Part shown: positions 23,914 to 35,860 of the stretch, piece after piece
Layout: each line of letters starts with the position of its first letter
Position numbering within the stretch: the first letter of the stretch is position 1
Assembly: GCA_030272585.1 (NCBI GenBank)
Contig: BSYQ01000007.1
Coordinates: 4,840,001-4,904,000 of the forward strand
Direction: 5' to 3'
Length of the DNA stretch: 64,000 bases
Source of the DNA: Bryopsis sp. KO-2023
Taxonomy: Eukaryota; Chlorophyta; Ulvophyceae; Bryopsidales; Bryopsidaceae
Notes under the pieces: generated by a model
The model's input: the letters and a program-made list of their open reading frames with translations, nothing else
The model's database searches: none
What the model was told of the DNA's origin: nothing
Position numbers and translations under genes: made by a program

Positions 23914-25150
23914 CGAAGTGTTGCTTTTTGGCCTATTCTCAAAGAATATCCTCACTGGAAGGATCATGGGATACTGGTGGTAGTTCGGGGTTGAAAAATT
24001 AACCAACTTTTACATTCTTATCACTGTTTTATAAAAATAAAAAAAACGCTGCCTTGAAAACCTCATGCAGTTAGTGAACTGTTGCGTGGCTTTCACATAT
24101 TTTGCAATTTTGTTGTGGATCGAAAGATAGGCTGATGTTATTCGTGTGGGTGAAGTTCAGAAAGCCTGAAAGAGATCTATTTTTTCGAATTATTATGGGG
24201 GCGAGGGTGCCCGAGAACGAACACGCCTATTGCCTGCAAAGGAAGAACCCACCTTTGGGCTGCAGAGCCGGCGCACCGAACGACTGTCCGTGCATGTTGG
24301 AGAGGAGACGCCCGCATGCGATTCCAGTGCGAATTGCAATTGGTCGAGCACACATCTAATTTTTAAGCACCCTGGTTGGTTGGTTGGTGAGATGAAATGC
24401 CACACTGCACCAAGATGTGGTTTGTGCCATAAAGTTGCCGCTGCCGGGTTTCCTGGGACATCCCTGATCCCGGTACTAATCGGCCCCAACCGTGCTTAAC
24501 TGGCGAGGTCGGAAGGGATCGCATGTGTTCACGGTGGTATGACGGCAACACATCCACACAGCGCCGCCAAAATTACTGGACTGCAACTTGGGTTCGACGG
24601 ATGTCGCCTGGACGGTTACCAACGGGCTTGGCAGAAAACGTTCGCGAGCAAGCATGAGCGAGTGTTTTTTTGTTAGGAAATTGCAGCACGCCAGCGGCAC
24701 TCTGCAATTGTTCAGTTTGTAATCATCACAGACAAGGAAGCGCGCGGAAATGAGAGTGCGTGCAACTTGTAGGATACTTTCCCAAAATTCTGCTTCGGAC
24801 TTCGAAAATATGTTTGTTGCCGTTCATTAGTGAGCGTCGCGCAATCGTTCTGTTGTTTAGAGCAGCAGCCCATACGTGACACCTCTGGTCTGCGATCCTT
24901 TGCTTCACCGATTGTTATCCGGGGAAGCCAAGAACTCAACGTCCGCGACAAGCAGCAATGATCAGAGCGCGTCGTCTGGAGCCGCCCTTGATCAGCATCA
25001 ATCGCGACGCCACTTGATGGCAAGACTTCAAGTGGAGGCCCCAGAAGGCACAGAGATATAGTTTAGGGCTGTCTATGTTTCACCAAAAGATTCAGAAATT
25101 GCCTCAACTGTTGCATGTTGGAGACTAAACTAACGTATTGTTTTCATCAG
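23914..25150. other. Divergent intergenic region
   Basis: Lies between the minus-strand renalase-like gene and the plus-strand gene whose first certain exon begins at 25151. The first exon or exons of that gene should lie in the right half; an open frame at about 24930-25060 is a candidate but could not be joined in phase. No core promoter motif was recognised. Confidence 0.45.
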
Positions 25151-28100
25151 GGAATCAAGTGGACGCACCGCTTACGCCGCATTCCAAATACTTCGCAAGT
25201 CTATGTGCCCACCCTCTGTTCGCTGAGCAAGAGTCTCTTTTTGGTGATCTCAGCGGGCGACCTCGAAGACTTCACAAAAAAACTATCAGCCGAACTAGTA
25301 TTTCGAATATCTTCAAGAAAGTGCTGGATGAATATCGCACTCACTATCCAGAGGACCTTGGGAGCTGGGGGAAAAAATCGGACGAAGAAGCTAAACTCGA
25401 AGCCATAGGTTGGTCATCTCCGGGCTAAGGGTGGAATTTCTGGTCCTTTCGTTTCGCCTCTCTGTTCACCGTATTCCAAGTGCCACTTTGCAGATGCCGA
25501 GGAGAGGATATCGCCAAGAGCGAATATCGCGAGGGAGCGATGGGTTCAGGCAGCCGACGAATACATGTGAGATATACTCGTGTATTGATTTAAATATACT
25601 TTTTTAGAGGTGAACAAAATTGCTTTGTTTGGACAGATCCGCGCAGGATGATTCCGTGCAAAATCTCCAATTGCCTTTTTGCGTACAAGTGAGTCGCCCA
25701 ATGAAAGCTTATCTTCTGCTCGGTTGAAAAACTCACTACATGTTTTCTGTATTATCAAAAAGAGAACTTCAGTCCTGTACAATGGGTCAATTCATGAGTG
25801 CCGCCATTCACGCAATAGCAACGCGACCATTTGTTCAGGAAATCAGAGATCGAGTGAGGCTGTTTGGAGGTTATGATCGGGAAAACAAAGCAAGGAGGCA
25901 AGAGTATCTTACCTGCTTGTTTAACGCTGGCAGTGACCCCCTCCTCACATTAACAGACCTTGAAGAATTGATCGCTTCCTGGGTTATACGAGAGCGAATG
26001 GATAGATTCATGCAGGTGCGCTCCCAGTTGATGTCATTTTTTGAAGACATTTTCAAGAAGAAACTGAATTGTATATACACGCAAGAGCACAATAGAAACC
26101 ACCTGAGGTGCTCATGCAATCAGGATGCAGTCAGGACGAATCGGGAAGCTTTCGAAGAAGAGACGACTGTTGAGGTGGAAGCAGAGCATCAACATGCTGC
26201 TCAGCTCGCGTGGACGAGACTGCGTCGATTTAATTGTGAGCCAGCAAGCCAAAGGCGCAGGGATGAATTGGATATTTCGATTCGCTGCCTCAGATCGAAG
26301 AGGTCCTTCTACTTGCCCCCAGTCATCCAACATCGAGAGGTCTTGAGAGCGCAAGGCGCACAGAAACCTGCTCGTAAATCGAAATGGAATTTGATGAAAT
26401 CGTTCTTTTCCACTTATGATGGAGAGGGGGGTAATCGAGGTCTTTTTGAGGACCCTCACACCGTCGAAAAGCAGTTCTCGCTCGATTGGCATCGTGTGGT
26501 GCGCAAATCAAGATTCAGGAAAAAAATTATGAAAAGCGATGCAGAAGTGAGGCGAGGACTCCAGGTAAGCAATATCCCAAAAATTCACACACTGTGCAAA
26601 CACCACGTCGATTTTACAAACAGTTTTAAACTTGCATGTACTCACATGATTTTTTTAGTTGCAGGTGTATATCCAGATAATGTAATTTGATGTTCGTTTT
26701 TATATCCAGATATTTTAGATCTAAACTATCTTTGGAAATGCGTTTGTGAATCAACCATGCACGGCTTCTTTCTAGTCGGTCGATGACGAGATTGAGGAGG
26801 TTCGGCAAATCCTCTTCGAAAACAACAGACTGCTTCGCCAGACTTTCGTCTATTACAGTTCCTTCACACCAGGATACGATTCAGATTCAATCTTCCAGAT
26901 GACCCTGAAACCGACGATCAAGTTTGCACAGGTAACAGAGAAACCGCACCAACAGTGTTGGTCCAACTCACAATGTTGGAAGCGAACAACTGAACACGCT
27001 GGGTAAGTTTACCTCTCAGAAATATTTCACCTGGTTTGATCTTTGTTGAGGGAGGCTTGTTTTGAAGGAATGTCGAATTTCTGACATAAAGTCAAGGTCT
27101 ATCACCCCGGTGGATTTGGTTTCCATATTTGTGTGTGCGAATCACGAAGAAATGGAGGGGACAACTGAGGCTCTTAACAACTCTCAGCAAGCTCTGGTGA
27201 GGTCGGTATTCGCCCAACGCATTCACTGTTGCACTCCCAGACGGGTGTATTACCAAGTTGCAAAATCTGCAATGCCAGGTTCGAGTTCTATGAGATATTG
27301 GTCCGCCTTGCCACGGCAAAGTATATATACTCTGGAAAGATGAACGACTCTTCGGATGCGGTGTCGAGACTGGTCGAAATGTGCATCGCGCCTCACCTCC
27401 CGGCCGTTGCTCGGCACAATCCCGATGACTTTCGAAGAAACAGACTCTATACACAGGTAAGCGGCGGAATCGTTGGTGGGCAGGGGTTGAGTTTTCGTTC
27501 AACGATAACGCCAACAAAAAGATAAACCATTGCTCCTCGTCACACAGTGAGCTGTTGTGTGTTGACGTCCCCTGTTCGTGCGTTGCAACAGCAAATGGAT
27601 CAATTGGTGGTCATTCACTTGCCCCTCCTGGAAGCGTTCTTCAACATATACAAGGCAAAGAACAAAACGAAATACTTCTGGGTGGAACATTGGTTGTCTT
27701 TCCTCAAGGTGAATCAAATGTTTGGTCGCTACGCAAACATCAACAAACAAGAAGCCAAGCTGATTTTCGAGTGGAGTCAAATGCTCGTTGTCGACGAGCT
27801 CAGGTGAGGGGCGGTATCGTTCGAGATTTTTTCCTGCGAAGACATGCGCTCGGTTTGATTTTTCTGCATATGTGTGCGAAGGAAACGGCAAAGAGCGGTC
27901 TCGTTGCAGTTTTTAGACTTTGTGGAAGCCATCGCACGGCTGGCGGACTGTCTGTCACCGCCCAGTGATGAAGAACTTCAGGCATTTTTCCAAAAATGGG
28001 GCCCACCGACTACGTCCACACCCATCTGGGAATACTACAACAGATTTGCATCAGGTGAGCGTTTCGAATCCTGTCGCAGAGTAACTGCCATGAATCTTGT

Positions 28101-28632
28101 CATCCCCTCAAGCGTTTCATCCCCCCATGTCAGACAACCACTGCCCTAGAGCTCACACATTCCTGCGCTTGTTTTTACTGCGCCTGGTGGTGTCCAGGGG
28201 TGATGGTGGTTCTGTTTTGTGGTTTACATATCGTTTCCACTTTTACAATATAGAGGAGGAGGATCGATTGAAATAGAATGGCGATTGTTCGATCCTTGGT
28301 GTTGGTGTTGTGCATGACCTTGACAAAGTGATGAGTGTTTAGTGTAAAGTCTTGTTTATATTTTGATGGCAGATGATGAAGAAGATGACGATGATGATGA
28401 TGTCAATGATGATGATGTTAATTATGATGTTGATGATGAAATGAATAAGCAGCCCCTCAATTTCAACCTCGAAAGAGAGGATGCTCCCCCCTTGCACATA
28501 AACTTCGCTGCCCTGATGGAAATTCTCACTGGAGAGCTGCGCAGGGCAATGGGTGGGAAAAGCGAAGCTGAAACTGTTCAAAGAATGCTTCGGACTGCTG
28601 AATTTTGCAGCAGAAAATTGCGAAGGGCGTGA
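25151..28632 (+). CDS. Unrecognised long helical protein, possible EF-hand-like repeats
   Basis: Not recognised with certainty. Eleven exons close in phase: 25151-25408, 25494-25566, 25608-25688, 25763-26015, 26124-26564, 26776-26931, 27068-27196, 27241-27456, 27592-27803, 27882-28054 and 28373-28632, about 750 codons; the N-terminus lies upstream and is unresolved. The C-terminal half repeats a pattern of a Tyr/Phe-rich helix followed by a hydrophobic (F)EFYEILVRLA or LDFVEAIARLA segment, the spacing seen in EF-hand-like helical pairs of flagellar-associated proteins; canonical calcium loops are not obvious. Other features are a basic Arg-rich middle (KPARKSKWN) and an acidic Asp/Glu run encoded by GATGAT repeats at 28376-28440. 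No signal peptide or membrane segment is seen. A flagellar or cytoskeletal role is only inferred from the pattern. Confidence 0.8.
28376..28440. repeat. GAT-rich trinucleotide tract encoding an acidic run
   Basis: Imperfect GAT/GAA repeats inside the last exon of the preceding gene encode a run of about 20 Asp/Glu residues with scattered Val and Asn. Confidence 0.85.
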
Positions 28633-28858
28633 AGACGTCGGTGGAGTTTTGACCGTGGTGATTGATTGGTGGCTAATTGCAGTTGGGCCAAATTTTGCAA
28701 TGAGCAGTGATGGAATATCTAATATGGCATAGAAAGGAGGGGGGAAATCCCCGAACACTCGTACATATGGGTTTGCAAACACCACCCGGGGGGGGGGGGG
28801 TCCCTACGTTCTGTCTGAAGAATAGCACGACACCTGCACATTCACAACAACATATCAC

Positions 28859-31800
28859 CTAGTATGTCGGAGTCGCCCCTAATTGAAACCAGTTTTTGAG
28901 AGGCTGCGGGACGTTTTGATGAATGCCCAAGCCTTGGGAAATCTCCCCTGCCGTCACGTTCAGCAGCACCATCCTGAAATTCGGGGGTTTTGAAGATGCC
29001 CTTAACCAATACAGACACACACATATGTCAGACCCACTGGCTCAAAACCTGAATTCCTTTCTGATATATTGTGCAATATGGCAAAACTTGGGAGCTGACA
29101 CTTCTAATGTTGGGCTCAACCACCCCACATCGAAATAGAGGAATGAGGCAACGTGGTCAAAACCTTGTTTGCTGGTCGTTGATAAGGATCTGTAGAGCCA
29201 GCAAATCACGGAAAGCTTGCTCCATTAGCCCCTTTGCAAATCGATCGATGGTGCCCTGCATTGAGATGTGTTTCTGGTAGGCATCAAAGACAATCTGAAA
29301 AGCACATGCATCAACCACAGAACATCCACACATTAAAATGAGTTTTTGATGCTAGTAAAAACTGCTCGAGGTCAAGCAGCCGAACGCGGACCGCCATTCT
29401 CACAGAAATGCGTCTGAGGGCTGCTCAAACAAAATGCAACTATTTTCCAGCATGTGTAACAAATGATTTGGTTTCAACTCGGAGGTGTTCTCCATGGGTT
29501 CTGCAAGAAGCATATTTGCCACTTTGTGAAATGCATCGAAATCAAAAAGAACAAATGTTTTGTACGAATGTGCAGATCAGATGGTGTATCAGGCATTTCA
29601 AAACCAAAATTTTTGCTTCTTTCGAAAAGCATGGCAAATGAACGTGAAGAATTTCTCCAACCTCGAAATTGAAGGGGTGCTGATCTCTTTGGACCAACCA
29701 ATGACTGGCCACCAAAATGTACAACTCCGGAAGAGAAAGATCTCCGATAACAGAAACCTGAAAAGCAACGAAACAAGATCGGCCGGTTATCCTCTCAAAG
29801 AATAAAGTTCAAAAATAAGAAAATCTCCACACCTTGACTCATGTCAAATTCGATGGGGAGAAAAGAAAAAAACCTAAGAAAACTAAGAAAAGAAACGACC
29901 CATTCATTCTTTGCAATGGAGGCTGTGCATACTTGTGAGTCATCCCTGGCTTCGTTCTGGTCGAGGGCATCTGCGAAATGTCGCACTTGCAAACGATCCT
30001 CTCCTTCCATTTGCATGACTGAGATTGCCGAGCTGCAAACCTCGACGAGGTCCCTCGGAGTATACCCCCGCAGCTCCAAACTCTCGAGCCTTTCCTGTAA
30101 CCAAACAGCCATTTAAATGGGCAAAACAAGACAGATTCAGGATTCAGCATTCAGCAGATTCACGTGAAAATTCGATCGTAAAACAACATGACTCCAATTC
30201 AGTTCCAAGTCAGCGTGTTTTTGTCTCATGCTGCAGGTTTATAGTCCAAGTTGGGAAGAAAAGAAAAAAACCACACCAATGGCTGAAAAAAGTTAATAAA
30301 AGTGCGTTTGTATGTGTGTTTGTTTTTTCCCCAACCTCACCTGCAGATCCTCGGATGCAAGCACACTTTTCACGTTTGCATTGAAACCCTTCGCCTTTTC
30401 GAACTCGGATGGAACTTCCAACAAAGTCCGAATGATTTCTGCCGGGGATGCACCCTGTGCACATAAATTTAAAAAAAATACATTCCACCCATGCACACAT
30501 ACAGCACATTCTCCCACCTCAATTCGAACAAATTCCACATGAAGCCTCAACTCCAGAAACCAATATTTCGAACAGGTAAAAAGACCATCCAGTTTGATCC
30601 CTGTGAGCAGAAACTTACGCAGTTTCACTTCATTCGAAATTTTATTATTATTACTAACCCCCCCCCCCCCAAAAAAAAATCTTCTTCTCCCCATTCCGTT
30701 TCTTTATGGTCACCTCTTCCGATTGCATGGGTTTAAGAACCACGAATGTCTTGTGGGAGAATCGTGAAATGACCCTCTTTTCCAACAGCTCCAAAACGTC
30801 CCCTCTGGATGAAACCCCGACAACGGCGGCCTGAATTTGAGAGGTTTGCAAGGAATCCAACAAAGTGTACAGCACCCTTTGTTTTTGCGGGGCTGCGAAG
30901 AAGTCGAATTCATCCAGAACGAATATGATGGTCTTCTTGCCCCTGAGCAGACATGACCCCGGCAATTGCAGAAAAAAATACAAAAAAAGACGTGGAACAA
31001 AATTTCAACAGCGGTTTTTCCTTCTTTTTTCTAAAACGATTTTGAGGATGGCAATTGGAAGCCCCGAACGTGTGAACGTTCAGCTGAGCATTTACCTGTA
31101 CAGCTCCACCAGCGATTTTTTCATGAAGCTGATATTCTCATCGACAGATGCCACCCTCACAAAATCCAATGCAAACAACCTGTGAATGGAACACGTACAG
31201 TTGATGTGCCAGTCAGGTCACCATGCAATTACAAGACACCATGACAGACTGGCAGCTTCTCCACACATACCCACAAAGCTGCCTGGCGATTTCCTTGAAA
31301 GCAGTTCGATCATTTGAATGGAATATCCCATTCAATCGAACCACCCCCACCATTGGTGAGTCTGTCATGGAGTTATGTTTTGATGTCACGTGCTCCACAG
31401 CTCTTTCCACCGCCTGCAGTATGGATATTCATCAGCAACGCGCGCGAGTTTTGACTGCATACGTCAACGAAGACGTCACAAGCGACTCACCAGCGTTTTT
31501 CCGCAGCCCCTCTCGCCAATCACCATCGCGGAAGCATTCTGCCCACGTTCAATGGGATCTGAGAACAACTCCACTAGGCTCTGCTCAATATTCGCGAGCG
31601 TTGGTCGCACAGCCATAGTTTTGTCTCGACTATCCAGAAGCCTATTCATCAGGAAACGGTGCGTTGAAGATATACCTGCAATCAAAGGTCCACGGAACCT
31701 CAACTCGAAATTTACGATCCAAGAAACGAAAAACGAAAAACGTTGAAAGTCAAAGATTTCTAGCGCTCACCAGTGGAGTTCATTGGGCGCTCTAAAACTC

Positions 31801-31975
31801 GCCGTGCGCTTTCAATCAAGCACGGCTCCTTCCCCGATATCGTAGAGGCCTGGTACCAGCACATGACGAGATTATTCCACGTTCGCAGACGACCAGGAAA
31901 TCAGCGCGCACTCTTCTCAAATACATACCTGACCTTGCCTGTGCCATCTCTCGCCGATCTCACAGGAGTACGCAT
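28859..31975 (-). CDS. ORC4: Origin recognition complex subunit 4
   Basis: ORC4 is an AAA+ subunit of the complex that marks replication origins and loads the MCM helicase. Eleven exons join in phase to 459 residues (human 436): 31975-31934, 31849-31771, 31675-31491, 31413-31271, 31179-31096, 30942-30714, 30454-30341, 30094-29933, 29757-29662, 29294-29164 and 28973-28859. Walker A is GERGCGKT (94-101), a normal ORC4 variant, and Walker B is VLDEFDFF (Asp188-Asp191). RFLMNRLLDSRDKTMAV, VVGVSSRGDVLELLEKRV and SRFSHKT are family-typical, and the C-terminal winged helix is present (DRFAKGLMEQAFRDLL, then a last exon ending in LKNWFQLGATPTY). The 3' end lies 226 bases from that of the convergent upstream neighbour, and the gene shares a short promoter region with NASP. 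Confidence 0.95.
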
Positions 31976-32261
31976 CGTCTTCCCTGGTTGCCTGGAGACG
32001 GTGTTCGAAAGCTCAAAGGTTGAAGGTCTCCACGAGTAATAGAGTTTCTGGCACTTGCGGGGTGGAGTGCTTGATGTCAGACGACGCCGGGCATGCAGAT
32101 GACTAAGGCAAAAGAAACCCCTGCAGCTCCAAGGTAGCCAATCAGTTTTATTGTGGGTGGGGGCGGGGTGTCAAGGTATCGCTGTCTTTGTTTGACAAGA
32201 AGCGCACGCACTTTCGTTTGCGTCAGAAGAGCACCTGTTCTACCATCGCAAGCTTACTTCG
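31976..32261. promoter_or_regulatory. Bidirectional promoter between ORC4 and NASP
   Basis: Only 286 bases separate the divergent start codons of ORC4 (minus) and NASP (plus), so both promoters must lie here. The stretch is fairly GC-rich with a G-run near 32156; no TATA box was recognised. The pairing suggests S-phase co-regulation of origin licensing and histone supply. Confidence 0.6.
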
Positions 32262-35200
32262 ATGTCGGCCGATGCGATATCCGGGGAGTGCTCGTCCGTT
32301 GCGCGCGAGGTTTTTGACGAGACGGAGGAATTTCTTCGGAGAGGAATCCAGGATTACAAGGTATCCTAACAATGGAAAAACGAAAAGATTTCGTCTGCAG
32401 CAGGTTTTTTCGCCGAGTTTCTTGTCAGGGGCGCGACTTCGTGCGAGACGTCCATGCAAGGTACTTCATACTTTCCTTTTGTTTTGGGAAAAGCAGGATA
32501 AGAATCTTCAGGAAGCTGTGGAAGCCCTGGTCCATGTGTTGAAGACTCGCTCGCAGCACTTCGGTGGTGAGCGCATTCGATCCCCTGACGACTTTCGCGC
32601 GACTGGCCGAGTTCTTGACCCGACCCGACCTATTTCCTTTTGCTGTGTTCAGAGTTTTCGATGGAGTGCGCAAAGGCACACTATTACTACGGGGTTTCAC
32701 TGTTTGAGCTGTCGAAATTGAACTCCGACGTCTTTGGAAACGGCCCCGTCGCACAGCAAATCGTCTCCAAAGATGGCGAGGGCCCCAGCGATGCAAACGC
32801 TCAGCAGGCGGAGCCCACCACGAACGACGAAAACGTCGATAACGCGACGGTGTCCAGCTCAGAGGACGATCAGGTGCTGGCATGGGACGCCTTGGAAGTC
32901 GCCAAACACAGCTACGAAAGGGGTGGTGTTGAAAAGCATCGCGGAGAACTGGCCGGTGAGACGACGGTGAAAAGAAAAAAAGAACGCACTTCGAGAGGCT
33001 GATGTTTAAAAAAAAAAAAATAAAACAAAAAAGCATTTCTTGCTTTTCTTTTTCCAGTCAAGAGTTGAAAACGGTTGGAGTGGAAGTTCTTCTTTAAAAT
33101 AAAAAAAAATTTGCTCCGGAGGATGGAATAAAAAAGCCATCGCACAGATATCTTCAACACTGATTTAATAATGGTTCTGCATGGTGAAGAGATGCAAAAA
33201 AAATGCAAAAAAAAAAAAAAAATGCAAAGTGCAGAGTTGCAATGCAATTGGTTGTCAAAAAATATGTCGATACTTAAAATGCTACACTTGAGCACAGATT
33301 TGAGTAAGAATTTTTGCTGGGAAATTTTCCACACCCCAACCTGGATGCTCTCAGGATTTCCCCAGAAACTGATCAAACAAGTAAACAACAATTATGATTA
33401 TAAAATTAATAATATAATTATGAAACAACTCTTTTGAAAAGAATTATCCTGGTCTGCAGGATATTATTTTATCAATTTTTTAGTTGTTGTGTTTCTGTGA
33501 AGATGTGCATTGTGCACTTGCGGACATGAACATTGAGCAAGGCAATGCTGAAGCTGCATTTGAAGAATACAAAATGGCGCTGGATCTGCTCAGTGAATCT
33601 GAAAATGTTGACGAGCAAAGATTATCTGAAGTTCATTTCAGGTAAAGTCACCTTTTGTTCTTGTTTATTTATTTGTTTGTTTTTATTTATTTATTTATTT
33701 ATTTATTTTTCTTTCATGTACTACATTGAGGCTGAAAGAGCCCCCTGTTGGCGTTCATCATGCAAATAAGCAGTATATAAGTAAAAGCTGAAGGGAATAA
33801 AATGGTGGGGACTTGCGTTGTCTTCACGTATATATACATATATTTTTGACGTGTGTATTTTTTATGGGTTTTTTTACATATTTTTATCTGACACGAGCCA
33901 TTGATTCTTTTTTTTCCAAAACCAATGATTTTGAAAATCGCTCGATGCTGATGATATTCGGCAGACTGTATCAGTATCCCAACCTTTCGTTCGCTGAGTC
34001 ACAGTGTTCAGATAGTCCGAGTTGGTCTTCGTAGAATTTTTATTTTCTTGCGTCATTTTAAACATGGCAATCTGAACAAAATCCTTCTTTTTTTTTTTTT
34101 TTTTTCAGATTCAGCATCGGGGTGGAACTGGAAGGGCGTTACGAAGAGGCGAAAGAGCACACCCTTAAATCCATCGATTTTCTCGAGAAGAAGATTGCAT
34201 CGCTCAAAGCTGGTATGGCTGTGACACCGCATGCGTAGCACTTGACAAAAAAAAAGAGGTCCCACGCTCCACACATGAAATTGTACAAATTTCAGGAGAA
34301 TTGGAGAAGTTTTTTTCTCTGCATTTCCAGTCCTGATCAAATCAAGGGGAATATTGCATGTGCAATCGGACAAGGGGTTTTGTGTTATTTCACAAAACGC
34401 AAAAAAACAGACGTTGCAAGGTCGTTACAGAAAAAAAAAGAACACACTTATTTTAATTTGTTTCTCTGACCTTTTTTTTGCACCTATGGGTGGGAGAACT
34501 CTCCTTGTCGAGAAATCTTCCAGGTTTGTTTTTGCTTACGAAACGTTTTTTTCTCTATGTCCTGACATCTCCAGAATAGTTTCCATGTGTGAAACATGAA
34601 GAAAATTTATGAATAGATGTGTTATATGAGGTGTATTTAATAGAAACCTTTAGTCTGAGCGTTTCAACATCGATGCTACGTTTTATTCATGCTTGCAGGA
34701 GCAAAAGCAGACTCGGAGGAAACCTTGGCGCAAATATCAGATTTGGAAGGTCAGCAAGTTTTTCTTTTTTTTCTATTTAATATTCTAGTTCTGTGCCAAC
34801 CTGCTTCACATCGATGGCCCAGCAACTGTTGTCATTTTCTCAAGAGTTGCTTTTAGGTAAAAATCCCCTCCCCACCCTCCTAAGAAAACAATGATGAACC
34901 TGAGGTGCTTGTGTACGAAAAAATGCCTTTTGGAAGTCGTTATAAAATATTCATCCGAGCGCAACCTTCAAAAACTGAGTGCACCAGAAAAATAGAAGCG
35001 ATTCTGCAATCTGCGACATGACCCTATTCCGTTCAAAAAGAAAACCATCGGTTGAAGATTTTCAACCTTAAAACGAATTCCACTTATCATTTGAGAGAAA
35101 CTGCACCCACGCATAGCCAAAGTAAATTCACTGCCTCGAGAAAATATAAATAAAAAAAACTATCTCCTTTTCCAGGCATGAAACAACAGAATTTGCCGTT

Positions 35201-35860
35201 TTTCTTGTGTGTCATCAGGTGTTATTGAAAGCCTTCGTGAGAGGGTCACCGACCTGAATGCTTCGATCGAAAACCAAGAAGAAGTACGAAAGATGGTGAA
35301 AACGATGTTCATGCAAGGATTGAACAACCCAGGGAAAGGCGTCGCTGCAAAGCCTTCCTCCCTGGAGCCCTCCACAGACATCGGGGTGGTCGGGCGTGGA
35401 AAGGAACGGATCACACTAAAGCCCATCGACAAAAGTGTGACGAAGGATGACAAGGGTATGGATGGTTGAATGAAAAAGATCCATCGAGGTACAGAAATAT
35501 GTATCCAGAAAATTTGAACTCATGCTTTTCATTTGCCGGATTGAATAAAGGAAGTTAGAAGAGGGGGGGGGGGGCTATTGAGAATTTGGAAGTGGCGGAT
35601 ATGCTCTTCTGTTGGGGTGAAATGGGATAGATGCAAAAAATATGGATTTTCATGGGTTTTCAATTTAGAAAAGCGAACTCATGTGTGCATCGAATAAATT
35701 TATCTTGTATTTAGTTTTGGGGACTCTTGTTTTTGTACCAGATGCTCAGGATTTGAAGGCGATGCTGCCAGAGAAAAGGCCTGGGGAGGAGCCGGAGAAT
35801 AGCAATCTTAAGCCGAATCCTAAGAAAGCAAAACTGTTGCCTACCAAGGTTGATGAGTGA
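32262..35860 (+). CDS. NASP: NASP/SIM3-type histone H3 chaperone
   Basis: NASP-family proteins hold soluble histone H3 and hand it on for chromatin assembly. Eight exons join in phase to 373 residues: 32262-32360, 32497-32566, 32653-32955, 33503-33641, 34109-34212, 34699-34749, 35219-35455 and 35742-35860. TPR units are seen at the N-terminus (LQEAVEALVHVLKTRSQHFG, then ECAKAHYYYGVSLFEL), interrupted by an acidic Ser/Glu/Asp-rich insert (about 90-125) as in other NASPs. They continue with VHCALADMNIEQGNAEAAF, SEVHFRFSIGVELEGRYEEA and HTLKSIDFLEKKIASL. A coiled segment (GVIESLRERVTDLNASI) and a Lys-rich tail follow, the latter a likely nuclear localisation signal. The acceptor at 33503 was chosen because the nearer AG gives an early stop. 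Confidence 0.9.
33661..33712. repeat. (TTTA/TTTG)n low-complexity tract
   Basis: Tetranucleotide-like TTTA and TTTG repeats inside intron 4 of the NASP gene. A similar TTTA tract lies at 39404-39445 downstream of ARF. Confidence 0.8.
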
